From positions 102,163-166,162 of the forward strand of contig JABXIS010000004.1 of the NCBI GenBank assembly GCA_013372975.1: a DNA stretch of 64,000 nt. The letters run 5' to 3'. The DNA is from Alphaproteobacteria bacterium (lineage in GTDB: Bacteria; Pseudomonadota; Alphaproteobacteria; Sphingomonadales; Kordiimonadaceae). Every line of letters starts with the position of its first letter. Position 1 is the stretch's first letter. Below the pieces are notes generated by a model. It ran no database searches. It was not told where the DNA came from and saw nothing but the letters and a program-made list of their open reading frames with translations. This document shows positions 45,926-57,621 of the stretch, piece after piece. The position numbers were made by a program, and so were the translations under genes.

Positions 45926-47313
45926 GTTCCTTGCTTTATGCGCGCTTGCAGCGCCGCGACATCGTTCGCGAGCGTGATAAGCCTTTCTTCGCGCGAAAGC
46001 AAGTCTGCCATGTGGGCAGGCAAAGTTGGATCGACACCGGTGGCCGCCTGAACCGCTGCACCGAACTTGGCCGGGTGTGCTGTGGACAGTGTGACCATGG
46101 GCACGCTGCTATCTGAATTGCACACACGCGCGGACGCGATGCCAACCGCAGTATGCGGATCCGCCACATAGCCGGAGGCCGCGTAAACCTCTGCCATCAC
46201 ACGTTTGGTAGCGGCGTCATCAGCCTGTGAGGCCGCGAAGGATCCGCGCAGCTTGCCCAGGTGATCAGCGCGCAGGTCAAAGCCTTTTTCTGTCGTCAGT
46301 GTATCCATATAGCCGCGTACGGCAGATGCATCCCTGCCCGCCAGATCGAAAATCAGACGTTCGAAGTTGCTGGACACCTGAATATCCATACTGGGTGACA
46401 GGGTGGCCTCCACCCCGTCCGCGCGGTAGGAGCCGCTTTGCAGCGTGCGTGCGAGAATATCATTCTTGTTGGTGGCGATCACCAGTTGGCGGATGGGAAG
46501 CCCCATGCCCTTGGCGATATAGCCCGCGAAAATGTCGCCGAAGTTGCCCGTGGGCACCGTGTAGGACACTTCGCGGTCTGGCGCGCCAAGCGCCACAGCA
46601 GACGTGAAATAATACACAATCTGCGCCATAACCCGGGCCCAATTGATGCTGTTCACGGCCGTAAGGCCAACCTCATCCCGGAAGGCAAGATCATTAAAGC
46701 AGGCTTTGACGAGCGCCTGACAGTCGTCAAAATTGCCTTCAACGGCGATATTGACCACATTGTCCTCGAGGACAGTCGTCATTTGCCGGCGCTGAACCTC
46801 AGACACACGGTCTTTGGGGTGCAGCATATAGATGGTGACATTGTCGCGCCCACGACAGCCCTCGATGGCAGCAGAGCCCGTGTCGCCTGACGTGGCGCCA
46901 AGGATTGTCAGCTTCTGCCCACGCTTGGCGGTGAAATGGTCGAAGAAACGGCCCAGGAGCTGCAGCGCGAAATCCTTGAACGCCAGTGTGGGGCCATGGA
47001 ACAGCTCCAATAGCCAATCATTGGTATCCAGTTGAACAAGTGGCGCCACGGCGGGATGGCGGAAGGCTGAACCATAGGTGGCGTCCAGCATGGCCTTGAG
47101 GTCAGCGCCCGACAGGCTGCCTGCCACAAACGGCTGGATCACTTCGAAGGCCACAGCGGCGTATGGCTTGCCGCGGAAGCTGCGGATTTTGTCCGCGCTG
47201 AACTTCGGCAGTTCTTCGGGCACATAGAGGCCACCGTCACGGGCCAGCCCTGTAAGCGTTACCCCTTCGAAATCCAGTTTTTCGGCTTCGCCGCGTGTAG
47301 AAATATATTTCAC
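45922..47313 (-). CDS. thrC: Threonine synthase
   Basis: About 463 residues, PLP-dependent, converting phosphohomoserine to threonine. The start is probably GTG 47313, giving MKYISTRGEAEKLDFEGVTL as in other ThrC; a TTG at 47328 is the longest option. The PLP Lys is in GPTLAFKDFALQLLGRFF (about residue 108) and the phosphate-binding GATSGDTGSAAIEGC follows. It lies downstream of the surf1 region, separated by the inserted unknown gene, and overlaps the M16 peptidase gene by four bases. Confidence 0.96.
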   Translation of the reverse strand: MKYISTRGEAEKLDFEGVTLTGLARDGGLYVPEELPKFSADKIRSFRGKPYAAVAFEVIQPFVAGSLSGADLKAMLDATYGSAFRHPAVAPLVQLDTNDWLLELFHGPTLAFKDFALQLLGRFFDHFTAKRGQKLTILGATSGDTGSAAIEGCRGRDNVTIYMLHPKDRVSEVQRRQMTTVLEDNVVNIAVEGNFDDCQALVKACFNDLAFRDEVGLTAVNSINWARVMAQIVYYFTSAVALGAPDREVSYTVPTGNFGDIFAGYIAKGMGLPIRQLVIATNKNDILARTLQSGSYRADGVEATLSPSMDIQVSSNFERLIFDLAGRDASAVRGYMDTLTTEKGFDLRADHLGKLRGSFAASQADDAATKRVMAEVYAASGYVADPHTAVGIASARVCNSDSSVPMVTLSTAHPAKFGAAVQAATGVDPTLPAHMADLLSREERLITLANDVAALQARIKQGT

Positions 47314-47446
47314 GATCCACTCACTCAACTTTACGAATCTTGCGAAGCCTATTTCTAGGCACAGAGCGGAACTGATGCAAGGAGAAGCGCTATGATTTGC
47401 GGCATAATTGCTTTAGGCACAGTGAAGCACGGCTTGTGTAGGGGAC

Positions 47447-47479
47447 TTATGCTTCCCGGCCGCGTTTGAGGCCGAAGAC
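47447..47479 (-). pseudogene. Duplicated 3' end of surf1 (relic)
   Basis: Codons read VFGLKRGREA then stop, matching the genuine surf1 tail FGFKRGRED-stop 555 bases upstream. The DNA match is 25 of 26 bases (47452-47477 against 48007-48032). It no longer belongs to a full reading frame. The relic is most simply the original surf1 3' end, displaced by insertion of the gene at 47493-48002. Confidence 0.6.
47452..47477. repeat. Direct repeat, distal copy
   Basis: A 26-base direct repeat of 48007-48032 with one mismatch (47470 G against 48025 A). Together they bracket the small unknown gene at 47493-48002. Period is exactly 555 bases. Confidence 0.8.
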
Positions 47480-47492
47480 TTTTGGGCCTTAG

Positions 47493-48002
47493 CTACCAGA
47501 TACAATAATAGGCGACTTCGTCACTCACGATTCTTGTTTTGGGATGATCCATTATATCAGAATAGTCTGAAAAGGAGGCGGCAGGATCGACTTTAACTTC
47601 GATAAACTCCCGTCCATACCCGAATTGAACCGCTTTAATATTCTGGTATCTATAAAAGTTGTCATCGTCCTGAAGGGGGGCGCCGATGGGTTGAATGAAA
47701 ATGTGCGCTGTGTTCGGCCTTGATTGCAATACGGACCAATCGAATCCTATACGCTCAAATTCTCTGATTTTTTCTTCTGACACTGACATACGGCTCATTA
47801 GGCGAAAATCATAGCCTTCTGGATTGGCAGCAATGTCTTTCGCCAATTCTATAATTGGCGCTAAGCGCTCGTCGTTCCGCGCCAAACTCTCCCAGTCTTG
47901 GCAGTTATCGCGCAGATTCAACATAAACCAGATCATTGGGGCCAACTGGATTGCGAGATAGACCGCACCTAAAGCTAATAGTAGGATTACAACCCGTTTC
48001 AT
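47493..48002 (-). CDS. Small membrane-anchored protein of unknown family, inserted after surf1
   Basis: A 169-residue protein beginning MKRVVILLLALGAVYLAIQLAPMIW (one N-terminal membrane helix or uncleaved signal) with a mixed periplasmic domain (SVSEEKIREFERIGFDW; later KAVQFGYGREFIEVKV). No recognised family. The start ATG overlaps the surf1 stop by one base (TGATG), so it is translated with surf1. The region is visibly more A/T-rich than its neighbours, and a 26-base copy of the surf1 3' end follows its stop. That suggests acquisition by insertion at the surf1 tail. Confidence 0.7.
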   Translation of the reverse strand: MKRVVILLLALGAVYLAIQLAPMIWFMLNLRDNCQDWESLARNDERLAPIIELAKDIAANPEGYDFRLMSRMSVSEEKIREFERIGFDWSVLQSRPNTAHIFIQPIGAPLQDDDNFYRYQNIKAVQFGYGREFIEVKVDPAASFSDYSDIMDHPKTRIVSDEVAYYCIW

Positions 48003-48709
48003 CAATCTTCCCGGCCGCGTTTGAAGCCGAAGGCAATGTAAACGCCCAGAAGTGTCATCGCCAGGCCGAACCATGTGATGGCATACTGGAGGTGATCGTT
48101 GGGGATATCCACGCGCACCTGCCCGCCCTGCGGCAAAGCGTCCGCCGCGCCGCGCTGATCGCTGAATACCCGGAAATGATAATATTCCTTGGTGCGCAGG
48201 CCCCAATGCGCCGCCATCTCGTGCACGTCGGCCGTGAACCACTGGTTATCCGCAGGCACGTTGGGTGGAGTCATGCTACCCGGTGTGCCGCTGGTGCGCA
48301 AAACACCAGTTATGGTCACCTCTTGCCCCACTGGCAGGTCCGGAAGCGGGTCCTGGTGGAACGGCACCCAGCCAAAGTTCACCATCACGGTCATGCCGTG
48401 CTGTCTCAAGACCGGCAGATACAGGTGATAGCCCGATTTACCCGAAAGGTTGGTAGCAAAGAGCTTGATGGGCTTGCGGTCCAGCACCTGCCCCTTGAAC
48501 GTCACCCTGTGAAACTCAAGCACGCTTGGATCATCCAGATGCACCGGCAGTGCTATGGGCTGTGCACTCAGCCCCGCCTCAATACGGGCCAGAAGGTCTG
48601 TCTTGGGGCCAATCTTGCGCGCCTGCCATGTGCCAAGCCCGATCAGGACAGTAAGTCCCAGAAGCGTACATATGGTAAGCGCCAAACCGGGTTTGAACCT
48701 ATTCAGCAT
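48002..48709 (-). CDS. surf1: SURF1-type cytochrome oxidase assembly protein
   Basis: A 235-residue membrane protein with helices at both ends (ALTICTLLGLTVLIGLGTW and YAITWFGLAMTLLGVYIAFGF) and a periplasmic SURF1 domain (EFHRVTFKGQVLDRKP, LPVLRQHGMTVMVNFGWVP). It helps insert haem a into oxidase subunit I. ATG 48709 gives the usual N-terminus and overlaps the DUF983 gene end by 11 bases. Its 3' end is duplicated downstream (47452-47477). Confidence 0.93.
   Translation of the reverse strand: MLNRFKPGLALTICTLLGLTVLIGLGTWQARKIGPKTDLLARIEAGLSAQPIALPVHLDDPSVLEFHRVTFKGQVLDRKPIKLFATNLSGKSGYHLYLPVLRQHGMTVMVNFGWVPFHQDPLPDLPVGQEVTITGVLRTSGTPGSMTPPNVPADNQWFTADVHEMAAHWGLRTKEYYHFRVFSDQRGAADALPQGGQVRVDIPNDHLQYAITWFGLAMTLLGVYIAFGFKRGRED
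48007..48032. repeat. Direct repeat, proximal copy (3' end of surf1)
   Basis: Lies in the last codons of surf1 (GFKRGRE). It matches 47452-47477 at 25 of 26 bases. Confidence 0.8.
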
Positions 48710-49130
48710 CGTGGCCCTCAGTATTATCCAGCTTGCCTTCAGAGGCATCATGATGGAACTGCAGCGCGACCAGTGTGGCCTTGAACACACGTAGCATCCA
48801 GATGCTGCCAAACAGGATAATGGCAAAGATAATCGTTACCGCCAGCCATGACGGTAGCTTGAGCGCACCGATCAGGATAAATCCCACAAGTGCCGCGATT
48901 GTGCCCATGATGAAAATCACAAACACCTGAGCGCCATCACCCGGGTCGGCCTTCGAAAGGTCAAACCCGCACACTTCGCATTCTTCGCGAATATCGAGGC
49001 TCATTTTCTTGAAGAAGGCGCCTTCGCCGCAACTGGGGCAACGGCCCATCAGCCCGGCCTTATAAGGCGAAACCGACCGGGATTGCTCCCGGTCGGCTCC
49101 TAAAACTTTGTCCTGCTTTTCAGCAGTCAT
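48699..49130 (-). CDS. DUF983 membrane protein
   Basis: A 143-residue protein with an N-terminal zinc-ribbon-like part (GLMGRCPSCGEGAFFKKMSLDIREECEVCGFDL; four Cys) and two or three membrane helices (VFVIFIMGTIAALVGFILIGAL, WLAVTIIFAIILFGSIWML). DUF983 genes are a fixed part of alphaproteobacterial cytochrome oxidase operons; function unknown. It lies 3 bases downstream of ctaE and overlaps surf1. Confidence 0.9.
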   Translation of the reverse strand: MTAEKQDKVLGADREQSRSVSPYKAGLMGRCPSCGEGAFFKKMSLDIREECEVCGFDLSKADPGDGAQVFVIFIMGTIAALVGFILIGALKLPSWLAVTIIFAIILFGSIWMLRVFKATLVALQFHHDASEGKLDNTEGHDAE

Positions 49131-49133
49131 CTA

Positions 49134-49982
49134 TCATGCACCCCAGATGTAGATGCAGAAGAACAGGAAGATCCAGACAACGTCTACAAAGTGCCAGTAC
49201 CATGCAGCCGCTTCGAAACCGAAGTGGTGATCAGGCTTGAAGTGGCCTTTATAGACACGGCCCAAGCATACTGCGAGGAAGATGGTGCCAACCAGAACGT
49301 GGAAGCCGTGGAAGCCGGTTGCCATGTAGAAAGTGGCGCCATAGATGTTGCCGGAGAATTCAAACGCCGCGTGGGAATACTCGTATGCCTGTACGCAAGA
49401 GAAGAATGCGCCCAGGATTACTGTAAGCCACAGGCCTTTCTTCGCGCCTTCACGGTCACCTTCCACAAGCGCGTGGTGCGCCCATGTAACGGTAGTGCCA
49501 GACAGCAACAGGATCAGTGTGTTCATGAATGGCAGGTGCCATGGGTCGAACGTTTCGATACCGGCTGGTGGCCACTGTGCTTCACCCTGGAATACATCCC
49601 AGAATGCCACGAGGCTTTCGAATTGCAGGTGTGGGTACAGCGCGCTGCTGAAGAAGGCCCAGAACCATGCCACGAAGAACATAACCTCGGAAGCGATAAA
49701 CAGGATCATGCCGTAACGCAGGCCAATCTGCACCACAGGGGTATGATCGCCTGTTTCGCCTTCCTTGATCACGTCTTTCCACCAGGCAAACATGGTGTAA
49801 AGCACGCCGAGGAAACCACCCACAAACAGGTAGCTGCCGAAACCGGACATGCCGAACAGCGTCGCGTCAGACTTCATCGTGAAGACAGCACCAACCGTCA
49901 GAAACAGAACTGCCAGTGACATAACCGCCGGCCATGGGCTGGGGTTCACCAGGTGATAATCGTGTTTCACGTCGCCCGCCAT
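49134..49982 (-). CDS. ctaE: Cytochrome c oxidase subunit III
   Basis: A 282-residue seven-helix membrane protein starting [18 protein letters not shown]. Family blocks are [57 protein letters not shown] and [20 protein letters not shown] with a late [15 protein letters not shown] 49982 has GGAGAG upstream. Part of the aa3 oxidase operon. Confidence 0.96.
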   Translation of the reverse strand: MAGDVKHDYHLVNPSPWPAVMSLAVLFLTVGAVFTMKSDATLFGMSGFGSYLFVGGFLGVLYTMFAWWKDVIKEGETGDHTPVVQIGLRYGMILFIASEVMFFVAWFWAFFSSALYPHLQFESLVAFWDVFQGEAQWPPAGIETFDPWHLPFMNTLILLLSGTTVTWAHHALVEGDREGAKKGLWLTVILGAFFSCVQAYEYSHAAFEFSGNIYGATFYMATGFHGFHVLVGTIFLAVCLGRVYKGHFKPDHHFGFEAAAWYWHFVDVVWIFLFFCIYIWGA

Positions 49983-50042
49983 AAAATCTCTCCTAAAAAG
50001 TGCCGGTCTCTGTTCCGGCAATCCCTTTTGTTACCCTAGCTT

Positions 50043-50606
50043 TTAGCGACTGTTTGCCGTTTCCTGAACAGCTTTTTCGTCTTCCATGACAAAAAAGGTG
50101 TAGGAAAGGGTCACTTCGCTAACCTCATCCAGATTTGGATCCTCTGCAATCAGGGGATCAATGAAATAGACAACCGGCATATCAATCCGCTCGCCTGGTT
50201 TCAGCACCTGCTCCGTGAAGCAGAAGCAATCAACTTTTGCGAAATATTCGCCTGCCTTGTGCGGCGTTACATTGAATGTGGCCGTACCAACGATGGTTTT
50301 ATCCGTTGGGTTGAAGGCCTCATAATGTGCCAGCATCTGTTCGCCCACTTTCACCTCTTGCGAAATCTGGATGGGCTTGAAATCCCATGGCATATCGCGG
50401 TGAACGCTGGCGTTGAAACGCACTTTCATGTCGCGGTCCAGCACTTCGCCAGACGCCACTTCGGCGCGCTGGGTGGTACCGCCATAACCGGTAACCTTGC
50501 AGAAAAGCTCATAAAGCGGCACCGCAGCATAGGCCATACCGACCATGCCAACAGCAACCAGACCCACAAGCGCCGCAACGCGGCTATTTTTCCGCTCTGG
50601 CGTCAC
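50043..50606 (-). CDS. ctaG: Cytochrome c oxidase assembly protein CtaG/Cox11
   Basis: A 187-residue copper chaperone with one N-terminal helix (VAALVGLVAVGMVGMAYAAVPLYELFCKV) and a periplasmic domain containing the CuB-delivery motif CFCFTEQVLKPGE. It delivers Cu to subunit I. The start is GTG 50606, overlapping the stop of the small CoxF-like gene by one base (TAGTG). Confidence 0.95.
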   Translation of the reverse strand: MTPERKNSRVAALVGLVAVGMVGMAYAAVPLYELFCKVTGYGGTTQRAEVASGEVLDRDMKVRFNASVHRDMPWDFKPIQISQEVKVGEQMLAHYEAFNPTDKTIVGTATFNVTPHKAGEYFAKVDCFCFTEQVLKPGERIDMPVVYFIDPLIAEDPNLDEVSEVTLSYTFFVMEDEKAVQETANSR

Positions 50607-50737
50607 TATGGTGTTCCTGTCTGAACCTTGAAGAAGCTCACAATCGCAACGATGATGACAAAAGCGCCCAATGTCAGGCCCAGGGCCCGGTTGCGCTTTT
50701 TCATGCGTTTGTGCATTTCGCTATAATCGTCACTCAT
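50606..50737 (-). CDS. Small CoxF-like membrane protein
   Basis: A 43-residue protein beginning [20 protein letters not shown] with one membrane helix ([16 protein letters not shown]). ATG 50737 overlaps the ctaB stop by four bases (ATGA) and its stop overlaps the ctaG start by one base. Size, helix and position between ctaB and ctaG match the small CoxF-type proteins of alphaproteobacterial oxidase operons. Function unknown. Confidence 0.75.
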   Translation of the reverse strand: MSDDYSEMHKRMKKRNRALGLTLGAFVIIVAIVSFFKVQTGTP

Positions 50738-51675
50738 GCCAGCCATCCAGTGATCAAACGCTCGAAAGCAAGCGTTGCAAACAAAACAAAAAGATAAAGG
50801 ATCGAGAAGGCAAACAGGCGCCTCTCAGCCTTTTCCCGCTTCCGCCATACCATCATCGCAAGACCAAGGAACCACGCTCCGAAGAGGCTGGAAACCACAC
50901 CATATACGGGGCCCGCAAATTCAAGGAAATAAGGCGCGATACCGAACGGCACCACAAGGAAGCTATAAAGAAGAATCTGTTTCCGGGTCTCACGCTCACC
51001 AGCCACAACAGGCAGCATGGGTACGCCCACTTTTTCATAGTCTTTCGAGATGAAAAGGCTGAGCGCCCAGAAGTGGGGCGGAGTCCACAGGAAGATAATA
51101 CCGAAGAGTACCATGCTCTCGATCGTTACGCTGTCAGTCACGGCAGCCCAGCCGATCATCGGCGGGAAAGCGCCCGCAGCACCACCGATCACAATGTTCT
51201 GCGGGGTGCGGCGCTTGAGCCACATGGAATAAACCACAACGTAGAAGAAAATCGTAAGCGCCAGAAGGGCTGCCGACGTGATGTTCACAATCAGGCCCAG
51301 AAGCACCACAGACGCAATAGAAAGCGTTACACCGAAACCGAGCGCGTCACCGGGTGCAAGCTTGCCAGCCGGGATCGGGCGCTTGGCCGTGCGGTCCATC
51401 ACGGCATCGATGTCCGCGTCGTACCACATGTTGAGGGCACCAGATGCGCCCGCGCCAACAGCAATCAGGAAGATAGCGGCAAAAGCCAGCACAGGGTTCA
51501 TTTCCCCGGGCGCTGCCACAAGACCAACAAACGCTGTGAAAATCACAAGCGACATCACACGTGGTTTCAACAGATCGAAGAAATCACGCGCCTCAGCCTC
51601 CCGGGTACCGGAAGGCTGAATGTTTTCATCAAAGGATGTCAGGCTGTCTGCCAAAACACTGTTCCTTCTTTCCAA
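50734..51675 (-). CDS. ctaB: Protohaem IX farnesyltransferase (haem O synthase)
   Basis: A 313-residue UbiA-family enzyme with many membrane helices. The Asp-rich motif [12 protein letters not shown] (binds farnesyl-PP) and the [22 protein letters not shown] block are present. It makes haem O for oxidase maturation. The start is a TTG, either 51675 or, with AGAAGG at better distance, 51654. It follows ctaD closely and overlaps the coxF-like gene. Confidence 0.95.
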   Translation of the reverse strand: MERRNSVLADSLTSFDENIQPSGTREAEARDFFDLLKPRVMSLVIFTAFVGLVAAPGEMNPVLAFAAIFLIAVGAGASGALNMWYDADIDAVMDRTAKRPIPAGKLAPGDALGFGVTLSIASVVLLGLIVNITSAALLALTIFFYVVVYSMWLKRRTPQNIVIGGAAGAFPPMIGWAAVTDSVTIESMVLFGIIFLWTPPHFWALSLFISKDYEKVGVPMLPVVAGERETRKQILLYSFLVVPFGIAPYFLEFAGPVYGVVSSLFGAWFLGLAMMVWRKREKAERRLFAFSILYLFVLFATLAFERLITGWLA

Positions 51676-51693
51676 AGGAGTAAGCCCGAAGGC

Positions 51694-54212
<2,519 letters not shown>

Positions 54213-54584
54213 AGTTCTGCTTTCCTTTTGTTCCTACCCCTTTGGCGGGGAACCGGCGTCATCTTTTGTTTGCGACGTCCAGTCATCAGCTACGAAAATA
54301 ACAAACCATATCCCCCGTAGCCGATATGAATGCGGGCCCGTTATACCAGACGATCCCAAAGGCTCAAGTCTGAGGTGAGCCTTAGAGGTCATTTTTCTGC
54401 CATTTTTTTCCCAAAGCCACCATAAATCAAAGAAGATGGCTTGTCATTCCCGCATCGACATACCATGGTAGCGCCTGTCGGGGCCTCAAAAATGCGACAT
54501 TGTGACGCACTTTTGCTGTAATCTAGCCTCGCGATACATAAATCAAAGAATCACCAGCCATTCTCGCCGGAAAGGGGCTTCACT
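54213..54584. promoter_or_regulatory. Divergent intergenic region ctaC-tldD
   Basis: 372 bp that must hold the promoters of the oxidase operon (minus) and tldD (plus). It contains a 14-base direct repeat CATAAATCAAAGAA at 54421-54434 and 54537-54550, and an imperfect palindrome TGCGACATTGTGACGCA at 54493-54509 (TGCGACA/TGACGCA arms, one mismatch). No protein-coding frame or known binding motif is convincing. Confidence 0.4.
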
Positions 54585-56018
54585 ATGACCGATGCTGCAG
54601 CGTCGCTTAACTTTTTCTTTCAAGACTCGGATCTAGACGAACAGCGCACCGAATCTCTCGTGGCTGAAACCCTGTCTGGCATGGAAGACGGCGAACTGTA
54701 TCTTGAAGCCACGAACTCCGAGAGCTTTACATTTGACGATGGTCGCCTGAAAGGCGCCAGCTACGACAGCAGTCAGGGCTTTGGCCTTAGGGCTGTGCTT
54801 GGCGAATCTACAGGCTTTGCCCATTCCAACGAACTATCGGAAGCAGCCATCAAGCGCGCTGGTGAAACAGTCCGCGCTGTAAAAACCGGTAATGCAGGGA
54901 TCATGAGCCCTGCGCCGGTTCGAACTAACAGGCAGCTTTATACAGACCAAAACCCGTTAAGTGGCCTTGAGTTCGGCGCAAAGATCAAACTGCTTGAAGA
55001 GATTGATGCCTACGCCCGCGACAAGGACCCTCGTGTTGCCCAGGTAAGCGCAAGTCTGTTGGGTAGTTGGCAGGCAGTTGAAATCATTCGGGCCGACGGC
55101 CACCGCATGCGCGACATTCGCCCCCTTGTGCGGCTTAATGTACAAGTTGTGATGCGCGACGGGGAACGTCAGGAGGTTGGATACGAAGGCGCAGGCGGTC
55201 GCAGTGCCTATAATTTCCTTTTCGATGAAGCCCACTGGCAGGCACAGACAGATGAGGCGATTCGCCAAGCTGCTGTGAACATGGAAAGCGTTGACGCGCC
55301 CGCAGGTGAGATGACTGTCGTGCTTGGTCCAGGCTGGCCCGGTGTATTGCTGCATGAAGCAATCGGCCACGGCCTGGAGGGCGATTTCAACCGCAAGAAA
55401 ACATCGGCTTTTGCCGGCCTGATGGGCGAACGCGTTGCCGCCCCCGGCGTTACGGTTGTGGATGATGGTACCTTAGAAGGCAAGCGCGGCAGCCTGAGTG
55501 TTGACGACGAGGGCACGCCAACCAGCCGCACTGTACTGATCGAAGACGGTATTCTGAAGGGCTACATGCAAGACCGCCTGAATGCGCGCCTGATGGGCAT
55601 GGAAGCCACTGGCAACGGCAGGCGCCAGAGCTTTGCCCACTCCCCAATGCCGCGCATGACCAACACCTTCATGCTGGCGGGTGACAAAGACCCGACCGAG
55701 ATTCTCGCAAGCGTGGATGACGGCCTTTATGCCGTTAATTTCGGCGGCGGCCAGGTGGATATCACATCCGGCAAGTTCGTCTTTAGCTGCACGGAAGCGT
55801 ACCGCGTTCGCAAGGGCAAGGTCATGGAGCCAGTTAAAGGCGCAACCCTGATCGGGAATGGTCCAGATGTGCTGACCCGCGTTTCCATGATTGGCAACGA
55901 CCTGAAGCTGGATAACGGTGTGGGCACTTGCGGCAAAGGCGGCCAAAGCGTACCGGCGGGCGTAGGCCAACCTACGCTGCGCGTTGATGGCCTGACCGTT
56001 GGCGGCACTGCGGGTTAA
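54585..56018 (+). CDS. tldD: Metalloprotease TldD
   Basis: A 477-residue subunit of the TldD/TldE protease. The zinc motif HEAIGHGLEGDFNRK (HExxxH) lies at about residue 258, with the later metal-ligand Cys in GKFVFSCTEAYRVRKGK. VLGPGWPGVLLHE and the C-terminal MIGNDLKLDNGVGTCGKGGQSVP are typical. TldD and TldE together degrade unfolded peptides and mature some modified peptides; tldE is not in the window. ATG 54585. Its end overlaps the convergent PAS gene by four bases. Confidence 0.96.
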   Translation: MTDAAASLNFFFQDSDLDEQRTESLVAETLSGMEDGELYLEATNSESFTFDDGRLKGASYDSSQGFGLRAVLGESTGFAHSNELSEAAIKRAGETVRAVKTGNAGIMSPAPVRTNRQLYTDQNPLSGLEFGAKIKLLEEIDAYARDKDPRVAQVSASLLGSWQAVEIIRADGHRMRDIRPLVRLNVQVVMRDGERQEVGYEGAGGRSAYNFLFDEAHWQAQTDEAIRQAAVNMESVDAPAGEMTVVLGPGWPGVLLHEAIGHGLEGDFNRKKTSAFAGLMGERVAAPGVTVVDDGTLEGKRGSLSVDDEGTPTSRTVLIEDGILKGYMQDRLNARLMGMEATGNGRRQSFAHSPMPRMTNTFMLAGDKDPTEILASVDDGLYAVNFGGGQVDITSGKFVFSCTEAYRVRKGKVMEPVKGATLIGNGPDVLTRVSMIGNDLKLDNGVGTCGKGGQSVPAGVGQPTLRVDGLTVGGTAG

Positions 56019-56584
56019 GCCTCAACCTCGCTGTCAGGCTTGCCTGCGCCAATATCGATATATTGGAAACGATCTGAATAGGGTACGGCATCGCGCTGCT
56101 TTGCCCTTTCCTTGTGGCTGGCCTCACTCAGTTCCCGGTTCATCACCACCATTTGCATTATTTTCATGGGCTCGTCTGGATTATCCGGTACAACAGGAAC
56201 GCTGGCCCCAATGAATTGCAGCACATCAATGTTGGGTATGGTCCAAACGGCAGCGGCTGGTTGCGAGACCACTCCCCACAGCCGACTGGAGCGTAGGGCG
56301 CGCATGTCCAGTTCTGTCAGGTCTATGTAATTTTTCCCTGTAAATTCAAAACCATACATTTCCTGGTAGAGGCTACCAGCAAAGCGGAAGACAATCTCAT
56401 TCGGGCTGTAGGCATCCAAGAGCATCCCGCCCCGCATCAGGCCAGGGATATCCGCTAGGCTGATTTCGCTACGCTTCGGGGCAATAGCGTCACCACGCCA
56501 CCTGTTCCAGGCCGCCAGAAACCCCTTAAGGGCTGTGTTTGCTGCAAAAGCAGGAAGGTCAAAATCAGAGTTTTGCTTGATCAT
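56015..56584 (-). CDS. PAS_5-type PAS protein
   Basis: About 189 residues starting MIKQNSDFDLPAFAANTAL. The family pattern is present: FLAAWNRWRGDAIAPKRSEISLADIPGLM, IVFRFAGSLYQEMYGFEFTGKNYIDL, and a C-terminal MKIMQMVVMNRELSE. ATG 56584 is chosen over 56662, where the extension looks non-coding. No output domain. It overlaps the tldD end by four bases, tail to tail. Confidence 0.75.
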   Translation of the reverse strand: MIKQNSDFDLPAFAANTALKGFLAAWNRWRGDAIAPKRSEISLADIPGLMRGGMLLDAYSPNEIVFRFAGSLYQEMYGFEFTGKNYIDLTELDMRALRSSRLWGVVSQPAAAVWTIPNIDVLQFIGASVPVVPDNPDEPMKIMQMVVMNRELSEASHKERAKQRDAVPYSDRFQYIDIGAGKPDSEVEA

Positions 56585-56743
56585 GAAAGATACTCTACCC
56601 AATCCCTTCTTCCTTATTACCCAAGGCAAAGCTGTTCGGCCAGCCCTTAATGTCAGCTTCACGTTTTCCTATAAAAAAAGTTGAACGATTTGTTAATAAC
56701 GGCAATCTATATTTCGAAGCATGCATGAGGTAACAGAGACCAA

Positions 56744-57502
56744 GTGAAAGCACTTTTGTTACATACGCTTATATTTCTTGGCTGTTGCGGGGCTATCGCT
56801 TCTGAGCGACCCGCGATCACGATAACATATTATCACTATCCCCCTGACCTACGGGTCGTGAATGGCAAGCCAACGGGGAAATATGTCGATCAGTTAACGG
56901 CAGTTGCAAACACTGCGGGCTATGATGTGAACTGGCTTGCCTCCACCATTGATGAGGAGGCCGACATGTTGAATGAAGGCCGTCGTGCAATCTGCACCAC
57001 TGGCCGCCTGCCAAACGCCGAGCGCGCCAAAAAATGGGCCTTTCTTCCTTATGTTTTCGACAAAGTCCCGGGTGACATTGTCCTTACAAGGCCACGCTTT
57101 GTTGATCGGCTCAAGGCGCACAGCCACATCAGTTCACTCGTTAAAGACAGCAGCCTAGTCGGTACATTGCTCGAAAGCGGGATTTATGGCGATAGCGTGG
57201 ACCAACACCTGCGCACCAATCCAAGCTGGGTGCTTCGGACCGGCAAAACCGACTATCAGCTTATGAACATGGTGCTGGCGGGACGCGCGCACTATACCAT
57301 TGTTCCCAAGGACCAGTGGGACGAAGCCAGGCGAGACATGCCGCAGGTAAATGAGCTGGTTATGTTACCTGATTTGGGTACTCACCCTGACTATATTATC
57401 TATATTGCTTGCAGCCGGGCAGTGCCTACAGAAACGCTTAAGGCGCTTGGCGATGCCATGGGCAAACACGGGTTCATCCCGGGCCCCATCCCAGTCGAAT
57501 AA
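56744..57502 (+). CDS. Periplasmic solute-binding-like protein (family 3 type)
   Basis: A 252-residue protein starting at GTG 56744 with a signal peptide (MKALLLHTLIFLGCCGAIAS). The remainder resembles family 3 extracellular solute-binding proteins: ITITYYHYPPDLRVVNGKPTGKYVDQL, ICTTGRLPNAERAKKWAFLPYVFD, TDYQLMNMVLAGRAHYTIVPKD. No ABC transporter genes are adjacent, so it may be a free-standing ligand sensor; the next gene is a globin-GGDEF protein 24 bases downstream. The ligand is unknown. Confidence 0.75.
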   Translation: MKALLLHTLIFLGCCGAIASERPAITITYYHYPPDLRVVNGKPTGKYVDQLTAVANTAGYDVNWLASTIDEEADMLNEGRRAICTTGRLPNAERAKKWAFLPYVFDKVPGDIVLTRPRFVDRLKAHSHISSLVKDSSLVGTLLESGIYGDSVDQHLRTNPSWVLRTGKTDYQLMNMVLAGRAHYTIVPKDQWDEARRDMPQVNELVMLPDLGTHPDYIIYIACSRAVPTETLKALGDAMGKHGFIPGPIPVE

Positions 57503-57621
57503 CATTCAAGACCGTACTGCGGTAGAGTGGTACCCGAAAAATCTGCCACGCTTTCAAGCCTTTGCGCTTGGTCTTGCCTTTTACGAGAATTGATTTTACG
57601 GTTTCCAAAGGGGGTCAAATT

